64,000 nt of DNA from Microbulbifer hainanensis (GCF_014904735.1 NZ_JACZCR010000001.1:31584-95583); one strand, 5' to 3'; shown: positions 53,085 to 62,698, counted from the stretch's first letter. The notes: generated by a model not told the origin, from the letters alone. Numbers and translations are program-made.

Positions 53085-54305
53085 TCAGAGCGACAACTTT
53101 TCCGCTGGCACAGTCTCTCCTTTCGGTACCCTGCCCCAGCGCACCTCGTTGCCCGCACTCGGCAATCCGGGAATATTCTGCGCCAGCACCAGGGAAACGA
53201 CCGCCATCGCCACACCGCTCCAGAATACTGCCGCAGGCGACACCAACCACAGCAGCCCGAACAGCACCGGTATCACCACCGCTGCAATATGGTTGATGGT
53301 AAAGCTCACTGCCGACGAGGCGGCGATATCCCGGTCGTCGACGATCTTCTGGAAGTAGGACTTGATCGCAATGGCCATGGAAAAGAACAGGTGATCCACC
53401 ACATAGAGCGCGGCCGCCGCCGTCGCGTTTTCCACCAGCGCATAGCCGGCGAACACGACTGCCAGGCCGATATATTCCACGGACAACGCGGTCCGCTCGC
53501 CGAAGCGCACGATCAGGCGGCCCACCCGCGGTGCGACAAACAGGTTCAGCAGATGATTGAGAATAAACAGCTGCGCAATTTCGGCCACGCTGTAGCCGAA
53601 TTTTTCCACCATCAGGAATCCGGCAAACACCACGAAGATCTGCCGCCGGGCACCCCCCATAAAAGTCAGCGTGTAATAGAGCCAGTAGCGTTTGCGCAGG
53701 ATGATCTTCTTGTGCTGACTGTGGGGCTGCGGGAAGGTCGGGAACAGCAGCCAGATGGCACTGACGATGGCCACGGTGAAACCGCCGCCCAGCAGGTAGA
53801 TCCAGGAGTAATCCCAGTGCAGCGTATCGGATGTGAGCCATACGAGACCGTAAGCCGCCAGGGACGCCAGCGAACCGGCGGCGAGCATCCGCCCCATCCA
53901 GATGGCCGAAGTCTCCTTCGGCAGCCACTGCAGCGCCAGTGAAGTCCTCAGCGATTCGAAGTAGTGAAAACCGGTGGACATCAGTAGCGTGGTCAGCAGC
54001 AGTCCCGCCGTGCTCGGGAACCAACCGGTGATCGCCACGCCCACACCGGTGGCAATCAGCGACAGAAATGCCAGCCGCTGCTCGCGCACCAGCAGCAGTA
54101 CAAAAATGACTGTGAAGGCGAGAAAACCGGGAATCTCCCTGACACTCTGTAACAGGCCGATATCCGCACCGGTAAAGGATGCCCGCTCGATAACGAAGTT
54201 GTTCAGCAGCGCCTGCCAGACTCCAAACGACAGCGGCATGGCTGCGGCCAGTAACAACAACATGATTTCGGCGCGGCGCCAGGTCTGGGAGTGCATCATC
54301 GACAA
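53085..54305 (-). CDS. Major facilitator superfamily transporter
   Basis: 406 residues with 12 predicted membrane segments. MFS features: GADIGLLQSVREIPGFLAF in the second segment region, central cytoplasmic loop FPQPHSQHKKIILRKRYW, and GRLIVRFGERTALS resembling the A-motif in the second half. The start MSMMHSQTWRRAEIM is a cluster of possible ATG starts. Substrate unknown. Confidence 0.85.
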   Translation of the reverse strand: MSMMHSQTWRRAEIMLLLLAAAMPLSFGVWQALLNNFVIERASFTGADIGLLQSVREIPGFLAFTVIFVLLLVREQRLAFLSLIATGVGVAITGWFPSTAGLLLTTLLMSTGFHYFESLRTSLALQWLPKETSAIWMGRMLAAGSLASLAAYGLVWLTSDTLHWDYSWIYLLGGGFTVAIVSAIWLLFPTFPQPHSQHKKIILRKRYWLYYTLTFMGGARRQIFVVFAGFLMVEKFGYSVAEIAQLFILNHLLNLFVAPRVGRLIVRFGERTALSVEYIGLAVVFAGYALVENATAAAALYVVDHLFFSMAIAIKSYFQKIVDDRDIAASSAVSFTINHIAAVVIPVLFGLLWLVSPAAVFWSGVAMAVVSLVLAQNIPGLPSAGNEVRWGRVPKGETVPAEKLSL

Positions 54306-54462
54306 CTTCTTCGCAATGGCGGGTTAATCAACGCTATAGCTCAATATTCAGCGGGAACTGAGCCAGCGGGAAAGCCGCGGCATTTTAGCGCGAATCGGCA
54401 GCAAAAATACGCCCGCCGTCGGCACTGGGCCAAGTTCAGCGGGCCATATTGATAACCTGAGA

Positions 54463-54633
54463 TTATTTAAACTGTGATTTTGCCTCCAGCTCAAGCAAGC
54501 GCGCCATATGACCTAGCAGACGCACCAGGCGATCGCCGCGGCCCGCTCCGCAAGCATCAGGCCGTACCTCACCACAAGACTCCAACACTGTATTCACACA
54601 GTTCTTACTGGTAGCATCGATAGTGACCGACAT
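54463..54633 (-). CDS. Small Cys-containing protein (56 aa), unknown
   Basis: From ATG 54633 to TAA 54463, with a full AAAGGAG ribosome-binding site eight bases upstream. The product has three Cys (KNCVNTVLESCGEVRPDACG), followed by a helical, Leu/Arg-rich half (GDRLVRLLGHMARLLELEAK). No signal peptide or membrane segment. It is transcribed away from the GcvA-type regulator at 54736, with only 102 bases between them, so it is probably that regulator's target. Not recognised. Confidence 0.6.
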   Translation of the reverse strand: MSVTIDATSKNCVNTVLESCGEVRPDACGAGRGDRLVRLLGHMARLLELEAKSQFK

Positions 54634-54735
54634 CCGTGTTGCTCCTTTACGTTTGGTTTACGGGAGCTATTCTGCCGCCGGCGCAAAGCGAAAACGAACG
54701 ACTTATTGTTAACAAAAATATAAGTAAAACTTATA

Positions 54736-55638
54736 GTGAAAGAACTCGCCCACCTCAATGCCCTGCGCTGCGTCGAAGCCGCCGCACGGCACTGCAGCTA
54801 CACCCGCGCCGCAGAAGAACTACATGTTTCCCAGGCCGCAGTCAGCCAGCAGGTGCGGCAGATGGAGCGCGTACTCGGGGTCAAACTGTTTATTCGCGAG
54901 GGGCGCAAAATGGTGCCTACTGGCAAGGGCCGGCAGTTGGCCGCCCAGCTGAGCAAGGGATTTCGCGCCATCGTCGACGGTGTGCACCAGATACAGGCAG
55001 AACCGCTGGCCGGCACCCTGAACATCACCACCACCCAGTCTCTGGCCACCATGTTGTTGATGCCGAACCTGTGGCAGTTCCGGCGTCGGCATCCCGATAT
55101 CAACGTGCGGGTAGTGGCATCCAGCGGGCTGGAAGACCTGCAGCACGGGGAGATGGATATCGCCATCCGCTTTGGCTTTACCGAGCCTTCGGATCTGCAC
55201 CAAAGGGTACTGTTTGAAGACCCACTGGTGGCCCTGTGTTCGCCACAGCTACTGGAACATGTGGATCTGTCCGATCCGCGCAATCTGCGCGACTGCTGGT
55301 TGGTGGACGCCGACTATAAGCGCGGCCGCGACTGGCAGGCGTGGATGGCGCTGGCGGGCCTGGATTTCCCACCGGAAGAGTTGAAATGGCTGCAGGTCAG
55401 TAACCTGGATGTGGCCCTCAGCGCAGTGATGTCAGGGCACGGACTGTTTCTTGGCTCGCTGACCCTGTCCAAACAATTGATCGCCGCAGGCACCCTGGTT
55501 AAGCCCTTCCCTTACCGCATCGAGAGGGGTATCCGCTATAGCGTCTTATACGACGCCGCTTCCGCGCGGGCGCAACGAATCCGGGTATTCGAAGACTGGC
55601 TGTTTGAACTGGTGCAACACGCCGGCGAACCAGGCTGA
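54736..55638 (+). CDS. GcvA/AmpR-type LysR-family regulator
   Basis: 300 residues from GTG 54736. N-terminal HTH: HLNALRCVEAAARHCSYTRAAEELHVSQAAVSQQVR, shown here in its conserved parts, then GRKMVPTGKG typical of the GcvA/AmpR group. Effector domain about 90-290. Divergent from a 56-aa gene. Effector unknown. Confidence 0.92.
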   Translation: MKELAHLNALRCVEAAARHCSYTRAAEELHVSQAAVSQQVRQMERVLGVKLFIREGRKMVPTGKGRQLAAQLSKGFRAIVDGVHQIQAEPLAGTLNITTTQSLATMLLMPNLWQFRRRHPDINVRVVASSGLEDLQHGEMDIAIRFGFTEPSDLHQRVLFEDPLVALCSPQLLEHVDLSDPRNLRDCWLVDADYKRGRDWQAWMALAGLDFPPEELKWLQVSNLDVALSAVMSGHGLFLGSLTLSKQLIAAGTLVKPFPYRIERGIRYSVLYDAASARAQRIRVFEDWLFELVQHAGEPG

Positions 55639-55677
55639 CGGGCGACCGGTGACGGCCGCCCGGCAATCTCACGAATA

Positions 55678-56970
55678 TCAGTCCTGCCGCAGCGTGCCGA
55701 TGGGTATCGGGATATCAAAATACGACGCCCCTACTCCCATCCCACCCTCGCAACTGTTGGGCGGCATAGTGCAGACATTGCGCGTCGACGGGCACTCGGC
55801 GGCCCAGAACATATAGCCGAGGAAACCGTTACTGCTGCCGGCGCCATTCGGGGCAATATTCTGCACGAAATCGGCCTTGGTCAGCTGGGTGGAACTGGCA
55901 AAATCCACGCAGTTTTCCTGTGGCTGGTTGCCATCGGTCAGCCACATGCTCACCGCGACCTTGGCCGGCGCCTTGGGCAGGATCGGCGGGTTGTAATTGA
56001 ACTTGCCATCGACATGTTCCTGCCACTGGTCAGTCGACGGCTCGCCGCGCGGCACCATCGCATTGATGTAATCCAGCTTACCATTCGGCAACCAGTCGGC
56101 GGATGCACGCCGGCTCAGCTCCTGCAGGTAGCGGTTACCCACTGCCAGATCCATCGTCAGAATCCCGCCGCCGCTCAGGCCGCGGTAGGTGGCGATAAAG
56201 GTTTCGATGCCCGCCAGCTGGCTGGCGTCCGGCGTGCCGTTTTCCCAGTCGATCTCAAACCCGTCGAGCCCAAGATCCAGTACCGTCTGGTGAGCGCGCA
56301 TCGCGAGTCCCTGCGGATCGGTGACGAGCGCCTCGTCCCAGGCATCGGTATAGGTTACGCCGCCCATCGACACCATGACCCGAATCCCGTGGGCCTTGAA
56401 ATAATTCACGGCATCCACGGTCATCCCGCGCGGCACACCGTTGAGGAAGTTCTCATCCGTGGTGCCGTTAAGCAGGTGCAGTGGCTCGAGGAAACTCAGA
56501 ATCACCAGGTTGACCGACGGCGTGCCGTCGCCGCGGTCGATAATCCAGTGGTTCGCCTGATCGAATTCGGCACCCGCCGCGGTATCGCGGGGCTGGCTCC
56601 AGTCGCAGAAATGGTTGCCGCAGTGCCAGACGCCGTAAATCGACATGGGCGCGCCGCTGCCACCGGAAGACGATCCGCCGCTGCTGCTCGAGCTGGAGGA
56701 AGACGACGAAGAACCTCCGCCGGAACTGGAAGAGGAACTGCTGTCGCAACTGCCCAGAGATATCCACGGATCGCCTTTCTGCGGCTGGTCCTTGGTGCTG
56801 GTTGCGGCAGCGGCTTCATAGGCGACCGCGCTGTACTGCACCTGATCGCCCGCCTGATAGGAAACATGTCGATCCCACTCCTGCAGGCCACTGCAGTCGT
56901 AGGCAACCCCCTGCGCCGCCCACAGAGCGGCCAAAAGGGAAACGAGTACCCCGGTTAATTTTCTCAGCAT
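55678..56970 (-). CDS. Secreted GH18 chitinase with CBM5/12 domain and poly-Ser linker
   Basis: 430 residues. Signal peptide to about GVA (23); CBM5/12 chitin-binding domain (about 24-75: W32 of LQEWDRHVSYQAGDQVQY and the final PWISLGSC); a Ser/Gly linker (about 76-108); and a GH18 catalytic domain. The DxxDxDxE motif reads D236-G-F-E239-I-D241-W-E243: the catalytic Glu243 is present, but the middle Asp is Glu. Other GH18 features are RVMVSMGGVTYTDAWDE and the C-terminal GFLGYMFWAAECP. It hydrolyses chitin outside the cell. Poly-Ser linkers are typical of marine polysaccharide degraders. A NagR-like operator lies about 175 bp upstream. Confidence 0.9.
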   Translation of the reverse strand: MLRKLTGVLVSLLAALWAAQGVAYDCSGLQEWDRHVSYQAGDQVQYSAVAYEAAAATSTKDQPQKGDPWISLGSCDSSSSSSSGGGSSSSSSSSSSSGGSSSGGSGAPMSIYGVWHCGNHFCDWSQPRDTAAGAEFDQANHWIIDRGDGTPSVNLVILSFLEPLHLLNGTTDENFLNGVPRGMTVDAVNYFKAHGIRVMVSMGGVTYTDAWDEALVTDPQGLAMRAHQTVLDLGLDGFEIDWENGTPDASQLAGIETFIATYRGLSGGGILTMDLAVGNRYLQELSRRASADWLPNGKLDYINAMVPRGEPSTDQWQEHVDGKFNYNPPILPKAPAKVAVSMWLTDGNQPQENCVDFASSTQLTKADFVQNIAPNGAGSSNGFLGYMFWAAECPSTRNVCTMPPNSCEGGMGVGASYFDIPIPIGTLRQD

Positions 56971-57355
56971 TTTATTATCCTTTTAGATTGCGAACTGCGC
57001 GGCCAGAGCCCCGGCCGCACTCTGCTCTGCGGGAAATCGATATCGCTGGCGATTCGCCCGCTCCCTTTACATCACGAGTACAACCAAATCACAGGTACGC
57101 CTAAATCATGGGTAAAACGCACTGCCCAAAGCCATTGGCATCAAATGACAGCGCTATCAAAACTATGAGAGTGACCCGCGGACGTCAACGCCGGCAACAC
57201 CGGCCGGGGCGGTATTTATCGAGAAGGGAGACTGGTTGGCATTTACGGCGGGAAATTCCATCCGCGGGGAAAATTTCCGCGCCAAGTGGAATTGATTTAC
57301 TCGAAAATTTTTGACTTGCTAATGGCAACTCCGTGCCACAGGGCGCAAAGTCCGA
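56971..57355. other. Regulatory region of the chitinase gene
   Basis: About 385 bases without a credible gene, between the MFS gene's 3' end and the chitinase start. It contains the NagR-like palindrome at 57144-57161 and AT-rich stretches near 57285-57320. Confidence 0.6.
57144..57161. promoter_or_regulatory. LacI/NagR-type operator upstream of chitinase
   Basis: AATGACAGCGCTATCAAA contains TGACAGCGCTATCA, an even palindrome with one mismatched pair. It matches the AATGACARCGCTGTCATT consensus I recall for NagR, the LacI-family regulator of chitin and N-acetylglucosamine use in Shewanella and relatives. It lies 174 bases upstream of the chitinase ATG. Confidence 0.55.
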
Positions 57356-58621
57356 TCAGTGTTGGTCGCCGCCGATCTCTACCCGGCGCAGGGCGCCGTT
57401 CGCGCTCACCAGCACAAAGGCCACCAGGCTCAGGATACCCGCCCACAATAACGTGGTCAGCGGCGCCGCGTATTCGCTCACGGCACCGGCGGCGAGAGCG
57501 CCCAGCGCCGCGGAGCCGAACAGGGCCAGCTGGTAAATGGAGATGATCCGGCTGCGGTAGGCATCCGGCGCCAGAACCTGCACCACCGCGCGCCCAAGCG
57601 CCGCCGAGGCCGCCGCCACCCCGCCCCAGCAGGCGCACAGCAGAATCAGGCCGAACGGCGTGGGACCGAAGCTGATGGCCACCAGCAGCGCGGCGCTGTA
57701 CAGCAGGCACATTAGGATACCCCGCCCGGGCCGCGTGCCCTGGCCGCGCCGCAACATGGTTGCCGTGGCCGCCACGGTACCGCCGATAAAACCCAGCTGC
57801 AGGGTCGCGTAATAGCTGGCACCGCGGCCGTAGTCTTCGGCCAGCAATGGCAGGGCAACCAGGAACACACCGATATGCACGAAGCCATTGAACGCCATCA
57901 GGATTACCAGTTCGCGCAGAACCGGGCGCTGCCAGGCCTGAACCAGCCCCTCGCGAATCAGCACCAGCGGCAATTTCTGCGGTCCGTTCGCCACCACCGG
58001 GCGGGATTCGCGCAGCGAAAACAGGAATGCGGCGGCGACGACGAGCACACTCGCCTGCAAGATTAACAGCGGCCGCAGCCCCCAGTAGTCGAAGCGGCTC
58101 GCCAGTAACATGCCCAGCGCCTGCCCGCCGTACTGGGCGAGCATCATCCAGGTCACCGTCTTCTGCACACCGCGCTCAGTGGCGTGCCCGTCTCTATCCC
58201 GCGCACTGCGCTGCACCAGGTTGTCCCGCGCTGGCTGCAGGAAAGCGGTACAGATGCCCAGGCTGATGCCGTACAGCAGCAGCACTGCCAGGTTGGGAAT
58301 CCGATAGGAGAAATACAGCAGCAGTGCCAGGTGACAGAAGGCCAGACCAATGCAGGCCAGCGCCGCCACACCGGCGGCGTCGCGGCGATCGGCCAGTGCG
58401 CCGCCGAACAACAGGAAAAACAGGTTCGGCAATAACACCGAAGCCTGTACCCAGCCCAGGTGCAGTGCCGGCAAATCCACCACGGTCACGGCAATCCACG
58501 GCAGCAGGATGACCTGCAGACCTGTGGCCAGTGAGGTACCGGTGTAACCGAGCAAAAACTTTTGCAGCTTCGCCGATAGGGCTGGGAACGACATGGTAGA
58601 TTCCGGTTCGGGCAGAGACAT
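57356..58621 (-). CDS. Major facilitator superfamily transporter
   Basis: 421 residues from ATG 58621; ATG 58594 is an alternative and neither has a strong ribosome-binding site. Twelve membrane segments: GWVQASVLLPNLFFLLFGG with the A-motif-like GGALADRRDAAG, then LYGISLGICTAFLQPARDN; the second half mirrors it. Similar in layout to the enterobactin-exporter/EntS-like branch, but substrate unknown. It starts 20 bases after the transglutaminase gene, so it may be the last gene of that operon. Confidence 0.85.
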   Translation of the reverse strand: MSLPEPESTMSFPALSAKLQKFLLGYTGTSLATGLQVILLPWIAVTVVDLPALHLGWVQASVLLPNLFFLLFGGALADRRDAAGVAALACIGLAFCHLALLLYFSYRIPNLAVLLLYGISLGICTAFLQPARDNLVQRSARDRDGHATERGVQKTVTWMMLAQYGGQALGMLLASRFDYWGLRPLLILQASVLVVAAAFLFSLRESRPVVANGPQKLPLVLIREGLVQAWQRPVLRELVILMAFNGFVHIGVFLVALPLLAEDYGRGASYYATLQLGFIGGTVAATATMLRRGQGTRPGRGILMCLLYSAALLVAISFGPTPFGLILLCACWGGVAAASAALGRAVVQVLAPDAYRSRIISIYQLALFGSAALGALAAGAVSEYAAPLTTLLWAGILSLVAFVLVSANGALRRVEIGGDQH

Positions 58622-58640
58622 CAAAACAACATGCGACAGG

Positions 58641-60629
58641 TCAGCTCTTGCCGGCTGTGCGCATGGGCCAGAATCGGCGCAGCAACCGGCGCAATTGTTT
58701 TTCGGCCATGGGATCACCGCTATAGGCGGCCTTTTCAAAAGCCGCCGTGATGTGATCGACCATCGGCGCGAGCTGCGGGCGCTCCGCGCGCACCCGGCGG
58801 GCGAAATCCCGCGGCGCCTCGCCCGGCAATCGCTCGATGCCGGCACGCGCCAGGCGCCGGCAGAATTTGCGGTACAGGCGACTCGTCACCGGCGCGCGGG
58901 CGCCGCGGCCACTAAACCACAACCAGGCGAGGATGCCCAGTAGTGCGATGGCCGCCGGTATCGCTAGCAGCACGGCAATGCGCAGCGGCGTTATATCACC
59001 GAGCAGGCTTTTCAACAGGCTCTGCTGCTGATCGCTATCAAAGCTGATTACCGTCTGGTACCAGCGGTAATTGATCATATCCCATTGCAACCGCAGTCGA
59101 TTCAGGATGGAGATACGGTGCAGCGGCAGTAGCGAATCCTCCATGAATTCGTCTGCGGCCGCACTCTGCAGGCCGTCGCGAATACGCTCAGGCGATACCG
59201 CCGCGGTGGGGTCGACGCGTTGCCAGCCCCGCGCCGGAGTCCAGATTTCCGCCCAGGCGTGGGCGTCGTACTCGCGCACCAGCAGGTACTTTTCCTGCTC
59301 CACCCACTCGCCACCCTGGTACCCGGCCACCACCCGTGCCGGAATCCCCGCGGCACGCATCGCAAACACATAGCTGCTGGCAAAGTGCTCGCAGAACCCC
59401 TGCTGGCTATTGAACAGGAATTCATCGACGGAATCCCCACCCAGCGCCGGCGGTTTCAGCGTGTAGGTGAACTGGCGGTGGTAAAAATCCAGCAGCTCTG
59501 CGGAGATTTTCTCGGCGTCGAGACCGCGGCCGCGCAGCTCGCGAATCCAGGTGCGGGTACGCGGGTTGCCATCGCGGGGCAACTGCAGGTTCCGGCGGCG
59601 CTCGACGGCGGAGAGCGGTACCACGTCATTCAGGGTTTCCCGCGGCCAGGAGCGCACCTCGTAGGCAAAGCGACCATAGACCGGCGCGCGCCGGATCAGG
59701 CGGTCATCAAATGTTTCCACGACACCGTCGGTGGTGGAATGCGGTCGCGCCATGGCAAACAGCCAGCGACTGTTGGTGGCCTCCTGAATGACCCGGTAGC
59801 GATAGCGCGGCCCAACTTCCGGCAGTGGCCGCTGTGATCGGTGCCATTGCCGTTGACCGCCCTCGTCCTCCACACCGAGACTCCAGCGGCGGCCGTCAAA
59901 TACGGAGTACACAAGTCCGCGCCAGTAGCGCTGCTCCGGCGGTGGCACCGGGCCATCGAAAGAGATTCGCAGTGCGGGTTTGTCCGACTTGGACAGCTCG
60001 GTGAAATCCCCCGGGCTCATCGAATCGCTGATGCCGGTCGTCGATCCCGAGCTGTTCTGCGGCACCGCCCACAGGGGGCCGAGCCGCGGCATGACAATGA
60101 ACAGCAGCACCATCAGTGGCACAGCCTGAGCCAGCAGGCGCAGCGACAATCCCAGCGCGCGGCGCGGACTGGCACTGTAGCTGCCGAGCTGCGCCGCCAG
60201 CGCGGAGGTGATGATCACAATACACAGACAGCCATACAGGGCGTAGGGAATCGTCTGCTCGAACACGAACAGGGTGGCGGCGACAAAGTAGGCCAGCAAC
60301 AGGCTGAGAAAGGCATCGCGTCGGTTCACCAGCTCCAGGTTTTTCAGGGTAAAGGAAACCGCCAGCAGCGCGACCATCGGTTCCAGGGCAAACCAGTGGC
60401 GATAGGACAGTAACAATCCGCCCACGGCCAGTAGCACCGCCAGCAGTTTGACCGTGCGCCCCGGCAGGTCGCGGCGGCCGCGGAACACTTCCAGCCGCCA
60501 GTACACGGCAAACCCCCAGGCGCCCACGATCCACAGCGGCAGGAACGCAAAGTTCGGCAGCAGCGCGGCAAACTGGGCGGCGAAGATCCACAACAGGCTT
60601 TCCCGGGGCAGGCGCTCTTCGGTCTTCAC
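58641..60629 (-). CDS. DUF3488/transglutaminase-like membrane protein
   Basis: 662 residues from GTG 60629, sharing one base with the TAG stop of the DUF58 gene; the longer open frame upstream belongs to another frame's coding sequence. N-terminal six to seven membrane segments (about 15-170) of the DUF3488 type, then a periplasmic transglutaminase-like domain (about 370-490) with Cys in QQGFCEHFASSYVFAMRAAG, His in YDAHAWAEIW and Asp in VDPTAAV, then another membrane segment and a cytosolic tail. The family acts with MoxR and DUF58 proteins. Confidence 0.9.
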   Translation of the reverse strand: MKTEERLPRESLLWIFAAQFAALLPNFAFLPLWIVGAWGFAVYWRLEVFRGRRDLPGRTVKLLAVLLAVGGLLLSYRHWFALEPMVALLAVSFTLKNLELVNRRDAFLSLLLAYFVAATLFVFEQTIPYALYGCLCIVIITSALAAQLGSYSASPRRALGLSLRLLAQAVPLMVLLFIVMPRLGPLWAVPQNSSGSTTGISDSMSPGDFTELSKSDKPALRISFDGPVPPPEQRYWRGLVYSVFDGRRWSLGVEDEGGQRQWHRSQRPLPEVGPRYRYRVIQEATNSRWLFAMARPHSTTDGVVETFDDRLIRRAPVYGRFAYEVRSWPRETLNDVVPLSAVERRRNLQLPRDGNPRTRTWIRELRGRGLDAEKISAELLDFYHRQFTYTLKPPALGGDSVDEFLFNSQQGFCEHFASSYVFAMRAAGIPARVVAGYQGGEWVEQEKYLLVREYDAHAWAEIWTPARGWQRVDPTAAVSPERIRDGLQSAAADEFMEDSLLPLHRISILNRLRLQWDMINYRWYQTVISFDSDQQQSLLKSLLGDITPLRIAVLLAIPAAIALLGILAWLWFSGRGARAPVTSRLYRKFCRRLARAGIERLPGEAPRDFARRVRAERPQLAPMVDHITAAFEKAAYSGDPMAEKQLRRLLRRFWPMRTAGKS

Positions 60630-61618
60630 TACAGGCTCCCCTGTACCGGGAACAGCGCCAGCGCCGTCAATACCCGCTGCTGGTGAGACGGACCCAGTGC
60701 CGGCTCGATGGTAGATCCGGGCAGACGCAGGCCGTAGGCACACTGTTCGCGCTCCGCCTGCAGTGCCCAGTGGCACAGGTTGCTGAGGCGGGTTTCCACG
60801 TCGCGCCCGGCGAGCAGATCCCAGTCGAGCCACAGGCGCATGTCGGTGCTGCTGTCGTAGTGTTTGCTGTACAAGTCGCGCCCGCCGGCGTACTGCTTCC
60901 AGGCCACATGGCGCAGTGAATCACCGGGCCGGTACAGGGCGAGGCCGGCAAAGTCGTCGCCGCCGCGCTGGCGGTGCTCGGAATTTCCTTCCCCAGCAGT
61001 GGCACCGACGGGCAGGGGCCCGGCGGACTTCGGTTGCGGGTAAACCAGGAATTCCACATCCAGGTCCACACGGCTCCAGCAGCGGAATAACCCCATCGGG
61101 AAACGGCTTTCCACCCGCAGACGCGGCGCCCGCACACGCCCCCGGCGCACCACCGGCATGGCAATGCGCACCGTGGCTTCATTCTGTTCAACCAGGTCGA
61201 ACAACGCGCCCTCTTCCGGCGGCCAGCAAACTCGCAGCCGTTCCCGCGCCCGCCCGCCGCGTCGGCCGACCCGCAATTGCGCTTCGGCGTAGTCGCCGGC
61301 GAAGGCGGAACCCGCGTGCAACAGCTGTAACTGCACGCCGGACAGGTTGGCAAAGGTGTGCACTGGCAGCACGGCAAACAGGCTGACCAGCAGGAATGTC
61401 AGGGCAAATACCAAGTTGTTTTCATAGTTGGTGCCGAGCAGCCACAACAGCGCGATGATCAGCAGGAAAGCGAGACCGGCGCGGGTGGGCAGGATGAAAA
61501 GCTTGCTGTGATCGAGCGTCACATTGTGCGATGCCGGCGCGCGCCGGCTCAGCCAGCGCTCGGTCAGCTCGCGCCAGCGCGACGCGATGGAGTTGGAACC
61601 CGGAATCGAGAAAGGCAT
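60629..61618 (-). CDS. DUF58 protein
   Basis: 329 residues from ATG 61618; the open frame extends upstream into the MoxR gene. Two membrane segments near the N-terminus (THAGLAFLLIIALLWLLGTN region), then the DUF58 core with GDDFAGLALYRPGDSLRHVAWKQYA, the family signature. Second gene of the moxR-DUF58-transglutaminase operon; it starts 4 bases after the moxR stop and its TAG overlaps the next start. Confidence 0.9.
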   Translation of the reverse strand: MPFSIPGSNSIASRWRELTERWLSRRAPASHNVTLDHSKLFILPTRAGLAFLLIIALLWLLGTNYENNLVFALTFLLVSLFAVLPVHTFANLSGVQLQLLHAGSAFAGDYAEAQLRVGRRGGRARERLRVCWPPEEGALFDLVEQNEATVRIAMPVVRRGRVRAPRLRVESRFPMGLFRCWSRVDLDVEFLVYPQPKSAGPLPVGATAGEGNSEHRQRGGDDFAGLALYRPGDSLRHVAWKQYAGGRDLYSKHYDSSTDMRLWLDWDLLAGRDVETRLSNLCHWALQAEREQCAYGLRLPGSTIEPALGPSHQQRVLTALALFPVQGSL

Positions 61619-61622
61619 GGGG

Positions 61623-62534
61623 TCAGGCGGCGATAACGTCGACCTGGTGCAGCAGGCGCTCCACCAGCTGTGTGCCGTCGCCGCCCTCACTCTGCAGCCG
61701 GTGGCCGGCCACCGACGGCAGCACCGCCTGGATATCTTCCGGCAGCAGGTGACCGCGACCGTGTATCAGCGCCCAGGCTCGCGCGGCGTGCAGCAGTGCC
61801 AGGGCACCGCGGGGCGACAGGCCGATGGCGCACTCGGGGCTCTGGCGCGTATGCAGCACCAGACGCTCGAGGTAGTCGAGCAGGCTGTCGGATGCCTTCA
61901 CCTGCCCTACCAGACGCTGCATTTTCTGTAGGGTGGCGCCATCGATCCGCGGTTTCAGGCTCTGCAGCTGCGCGCGCGGATCCACGCCCTGAAACAGCGC
62001 CCGCTCCGCTTCGCGAGTCGGATAGCCAAGGCTGATACGCATCAGGAAACGGTCCAGCTGCGACTCCGGCAGGGCAAAGGTGCCGGACTGGTGCAGCGGG
62101 TTCTGGGTGGCGATGACAAAAAACGGTTCCGGCAGCGGACGGGTCTCGCCGTCGACGCTGACCTGGCGCTCTTCCATCGCTTCCAGCAACGCGCTCTGGG
62201 TCTTGGGTGAGGAGCGGTTGATTTCGTCAGCGAGCAGTAACTGACTGAACACCGGCCCCTCGTGGAAGCGGAACTGCCCGGATTCCCGTTCGAAAATGGA
62301 AACCCCGAGAATATCTGCCGGCAGCATATCGCTGGTGAACTGCACCCGTTTGTACGACAGCCCCAGCACCTGCGCCAGTGCATGCGCGAGCGTGGTCTTG
62401 CCCATGCCGGGCAGGTCCTCGATCAGAAGATGTCCACGGGACAATAAACAGGCAAGCGCCAGCTTGACCTGGTGTTCCTTGCCCAACAGGACTTTGCCGA
62501 TATCGGCAACGATGGCGGAAATCATTTTTTGCAC
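61623..62534 (-). CDS. MoxR-type AAA ATPase
   Basis: 303 residues from GTG 62534 (an ATG at 62525 is an alternative). Walker A in LIEDLPGMGKTTLAHALA, Walker B in LLADEINRSSPKTQSALLEAME, sensor in VIATQNPLHQSGTFALPESQLDRFLM. MoxR ATPases act as chaperones for the maturation of partner proteins, here the coupled DUF58 and transglutaminase-like proteins. Confidence 0.93.
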   Translation of the reverse strand: MQKMISAIVADIGKVLLGKEHQVKLALACLLSRGHLLIEDLPGMGKTTLAHALAQVLGLSYKRVQFTSDMLPADILGVSIFERESGQFRFHEGPVFSQLLLADEINRSSPKTQSALLEAMEERQVSVDGETRPLPEPFFVIATQNPLHQSGTFALPESQLDRFLMRISLGYPTREAERALFQGVDPRAQLQSLKPRIDGATLQKMQRLVGQVKASDSLLDYLERLVLHTRQSPECAIGLSPRGALALLHAARAWALIHGRGHLLPEDIQAVLPSVAGHRLQSEGGDGTQLVERLLHQVDVIAA

Positions 62535-62698
62535 GGCAAATCCATTACTGCTCGGTTTTTTGTTTCGGAATCCACCGGCGCCGGCGAGTGCCCCTCAATG
62601 GACCTGTTCCGATCCGGTGAATACCCGCGTCAACCCCGATCTATAATCATAGGTGTTTGCAGCGGCGGCTCGGTTTCCGCCGCTACAAATGACGCCAA

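Noticed and set aside
62661..62684. Hairpin AGCGGCGG/CCGCCGCT as metZ terminator
   Set aside because: Stem is good but no T run follows on the minus strand; not enough to call a terminator.
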